6,273 nt of DNA from NCBI GenBank assembly GCA_030040865.1, contig JASHSX010000067.1, positions 1 to 6,273 on the forward strand, read 5' to 3'. The stretch's first letter is position 1, and the number at the start of each line of letters is the position of its first letter. Source of the DNA: Thermoplasmata archaeon (GTDB lineage: Archaea > Thermoplasmatota > Thermoplasmata > Lutacidiplasmatales > UBA184). Below, piece by piece: positions 5,668 to 6,273 of this stretch. The position numbers and the translations under genes are program-made. The notes under the pieces are model-generated. The model was not told where the DNA came from. It did not search any database and saw nothing but the letters and a program-made list of their open reading frames with translations.

Positions 5668-6060
5668 ATGGTGCACGTAGAGGTCCGTCCCGCCGCCTTG
5701 GAGCAGGTGCGGACGTTAATCCGCGGTCAGAAGCCCGAAGTGGGGGTGCGCGTCTACGCCCAGCCCGGCGGCGGAGGCTGCTGCGGTGGCGGCAGCGCCG
5801 TCCAGTTCGGCATGGCGTTCGCGAAGCCGCGCCCTGACGATGAGATCCTGAAGATCGACGGTTTCTCGGTGATCGTCGATCCCGGCAGCCGCCAGTTCGT
5901 CGACGGGGCCGTGATCGACTACGTCGAGAACCTGAACGAATCCGGATTCAAGATCACCAACCCGACCCTCCCCGAGCCGGACGAAGCGGGCCTCTCCGGC
6001 GGGTGCGGGTCCTGCGGATCGAACTCCGCGAACGGCGGCGGGTGCGGCTGCGGTCACTGA
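5668..6060 (+). CDS. A-type Fe-S cluster carrier (IscA/HesB family) with Cys-rich tail
   Basis: This 130-residue protein should bind iron or a 2Fe-2S/4Fe-4S cluster and deliver it to client enzymes in the cytosol. The family core is complete: GVRVYAQPGGGG (26-37) leading to the first cysteine site, AVQFGMAF (44-51), FSVIVDPGSRQFVDGAVIDYV (66-86) and NESGFKITNP (90-99). In typical IscA, one Cys sits in an SGCSG loop and a CGC lies about nine residues after the TNP motif. Here the first site is a Cys-Cys pair (38-39) in a glycine-rich loop, and the tail carries CGSC (113-116) and, after an Asn/Ser/Gly linker, CGC (126-128), ending in His130. The protein is longer than the usual 105-120 residues. 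Start support is strong: Shine-Dalgarno plus TATA box. The neighbouring genes are not Fe-S assembly genes. Confidence 0.92.
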   Translation: MVHVEVRPAALEQVRTLIRGQKPEVGVRVYAQPGGGGCCGGGSAVQFGMAFAKPRPDDEILKIDGFSVIVDPGSRQFVDGAVIDYVENLNESGFKITNPTLPEPDEAGLSGGCGSCGSNSANGGGCGCGH

Positions 6061-6075
6061 AGGTCTCTCCGCACT

Positions 6076-6095
6076 GCGGCGCCCCCCGACGCCGC
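6076..6095 (+). terminator. Hairpin after the Fe-S carrier gene
   Basis: GCGGCG (6076-6081) and CGCCGC (6090-6095) form a 6-bp stem with an 8-nt loop, 16 nt after the stop codon. No T-run follows. It may influence the 3' end of the message, but it could equally be chance in GC-rich DNA. The downstream gene lacks an evident promoter, which argues against full termination here. Confidence 0.2.
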
Positions 6096-6142
6096 GGGAA
6101 CCGCGCGCCCGTCCCGTTCCGATCCTCCCCTCGGGCCCGTCC

Positions 6143-6273
6143 ATGAACGGGGGGGACGCGCTCCGCAGCGAGAACCTTCGCAAGGTCTACTCGGTGAAGG
6201 GCGGACCGCCCGTCGAGGCGCTCGCCGGCGTCTCGATGTCCGTCCGGCGCGGCGAACGGGTGGCGCTCCTGGG
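6143..6273 (+). CDS. ABC transporter ATP-binding protein, N-terminal fragment (cut by window edge)
   Basis: Only 43 complete codons are visible. The reading SENLRKVYSVKGG (9-21) followed by VEALAGVSMSVRRGERVALLG (24-44) is the standard start of an ABC ATPase: the first strand, the A-loop aromatic (Tyr16), the strand with the x-GVS-x-V-x-x-GE pattern, and the LLG that leads into Walker A, which would begin just beyond the window. The wording resembles exporter ATPases of the ABC-2 or LolD/MacB type more than SufC, despite the adjacent Fe-S gene, but this is too short to assign. The start is ATG 6143. I see neither a Shine-Dalgarno nor a TATA box in the 82-nt gap upstream, so it may be co-transcribed with the Fe-S carrier gene. 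Confidence 0.8.
   Translation, partial: MNGGDALRSENLRKVYSVKGGPPVEALAGVSMSVRRGERVALL

Noticed and set aside
5668..6273. Suf-type operon (A-type carrier followed by SufC ATPase)
   Set aside because: The visible N-terminus of the ATPase lacks SufC-like wording and resembles transporter ATPases. No SufB/SufD is visible, so the pairing is not evidence for a Suf operon.

Overview
This window is very GC-rich and archaeal. The clearest evidence is an intron-containing tRNA-Trp gene: the intron sits at position 37/38 and lies in a bulge-helix-bulge fold, the substrate of the archaeal tRNA splicing endonuclease. Short A/T-rich TATA-type boxes about 25-50 bases upstream of most starts, leaders of about 0-20 bases, and mostly no Shine-Dalgarno sequence agree with this. 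The proteins are not strongly acidic, which argues against a classical haloarchaeon. A high-GC Thermoplasmatota-like lineage is a guess that the sequence alone cannot confirm.

Left part, minus strand (1-2102): a two-gene metal-chelate uptake unit read leftwards. It encodes a membrane-anchored substrate-binding protein of the BtuF/FepB/FhuD type, then a FecCD/BtuC-type permease that runs off the left edge a few residues before its expected C-terminus. The ATPase would be expected next, outside the window. Together these would bring cobalamin, a ferric siderophore or haem into the cell; the substrate cannot be decided here.

Middle (2103-2471): a divergent control region, then tRNA-Trp(CCA) with a 91-nt intron. 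The intron holds two perfect hairpins and a 10-nt stretch complementary to the anticodon region and exon-intron junction. That stretch is preceded by a box-C-like heptamer, which suggests a degenerate box C/D 2'-O-methylation guide.

Right part, plus strand (2472-6273): a predicted phosphoribosyltransferase, a small VOC (glyoxalase/dioxygenase fold) protein, a 14-TM flippase-like transporter of the MATE/Wzx superfamily, an IscA/HesB A-type Fe-S protein with an unusual cysteine-rich tail, and the first 43 codons of an ABC ATPase. The first four each have a recognisable TATA-type promoter, so this looks like a row of independent genes rather than one operon. The last gene shows no promoter of its own. 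I see no insertion sequence, CRISPR array, integrase or attachment site, and no multi-gene defence or biosynthetic system. The most distinctive items are the tRNA intron and the Fe-S protein tail.
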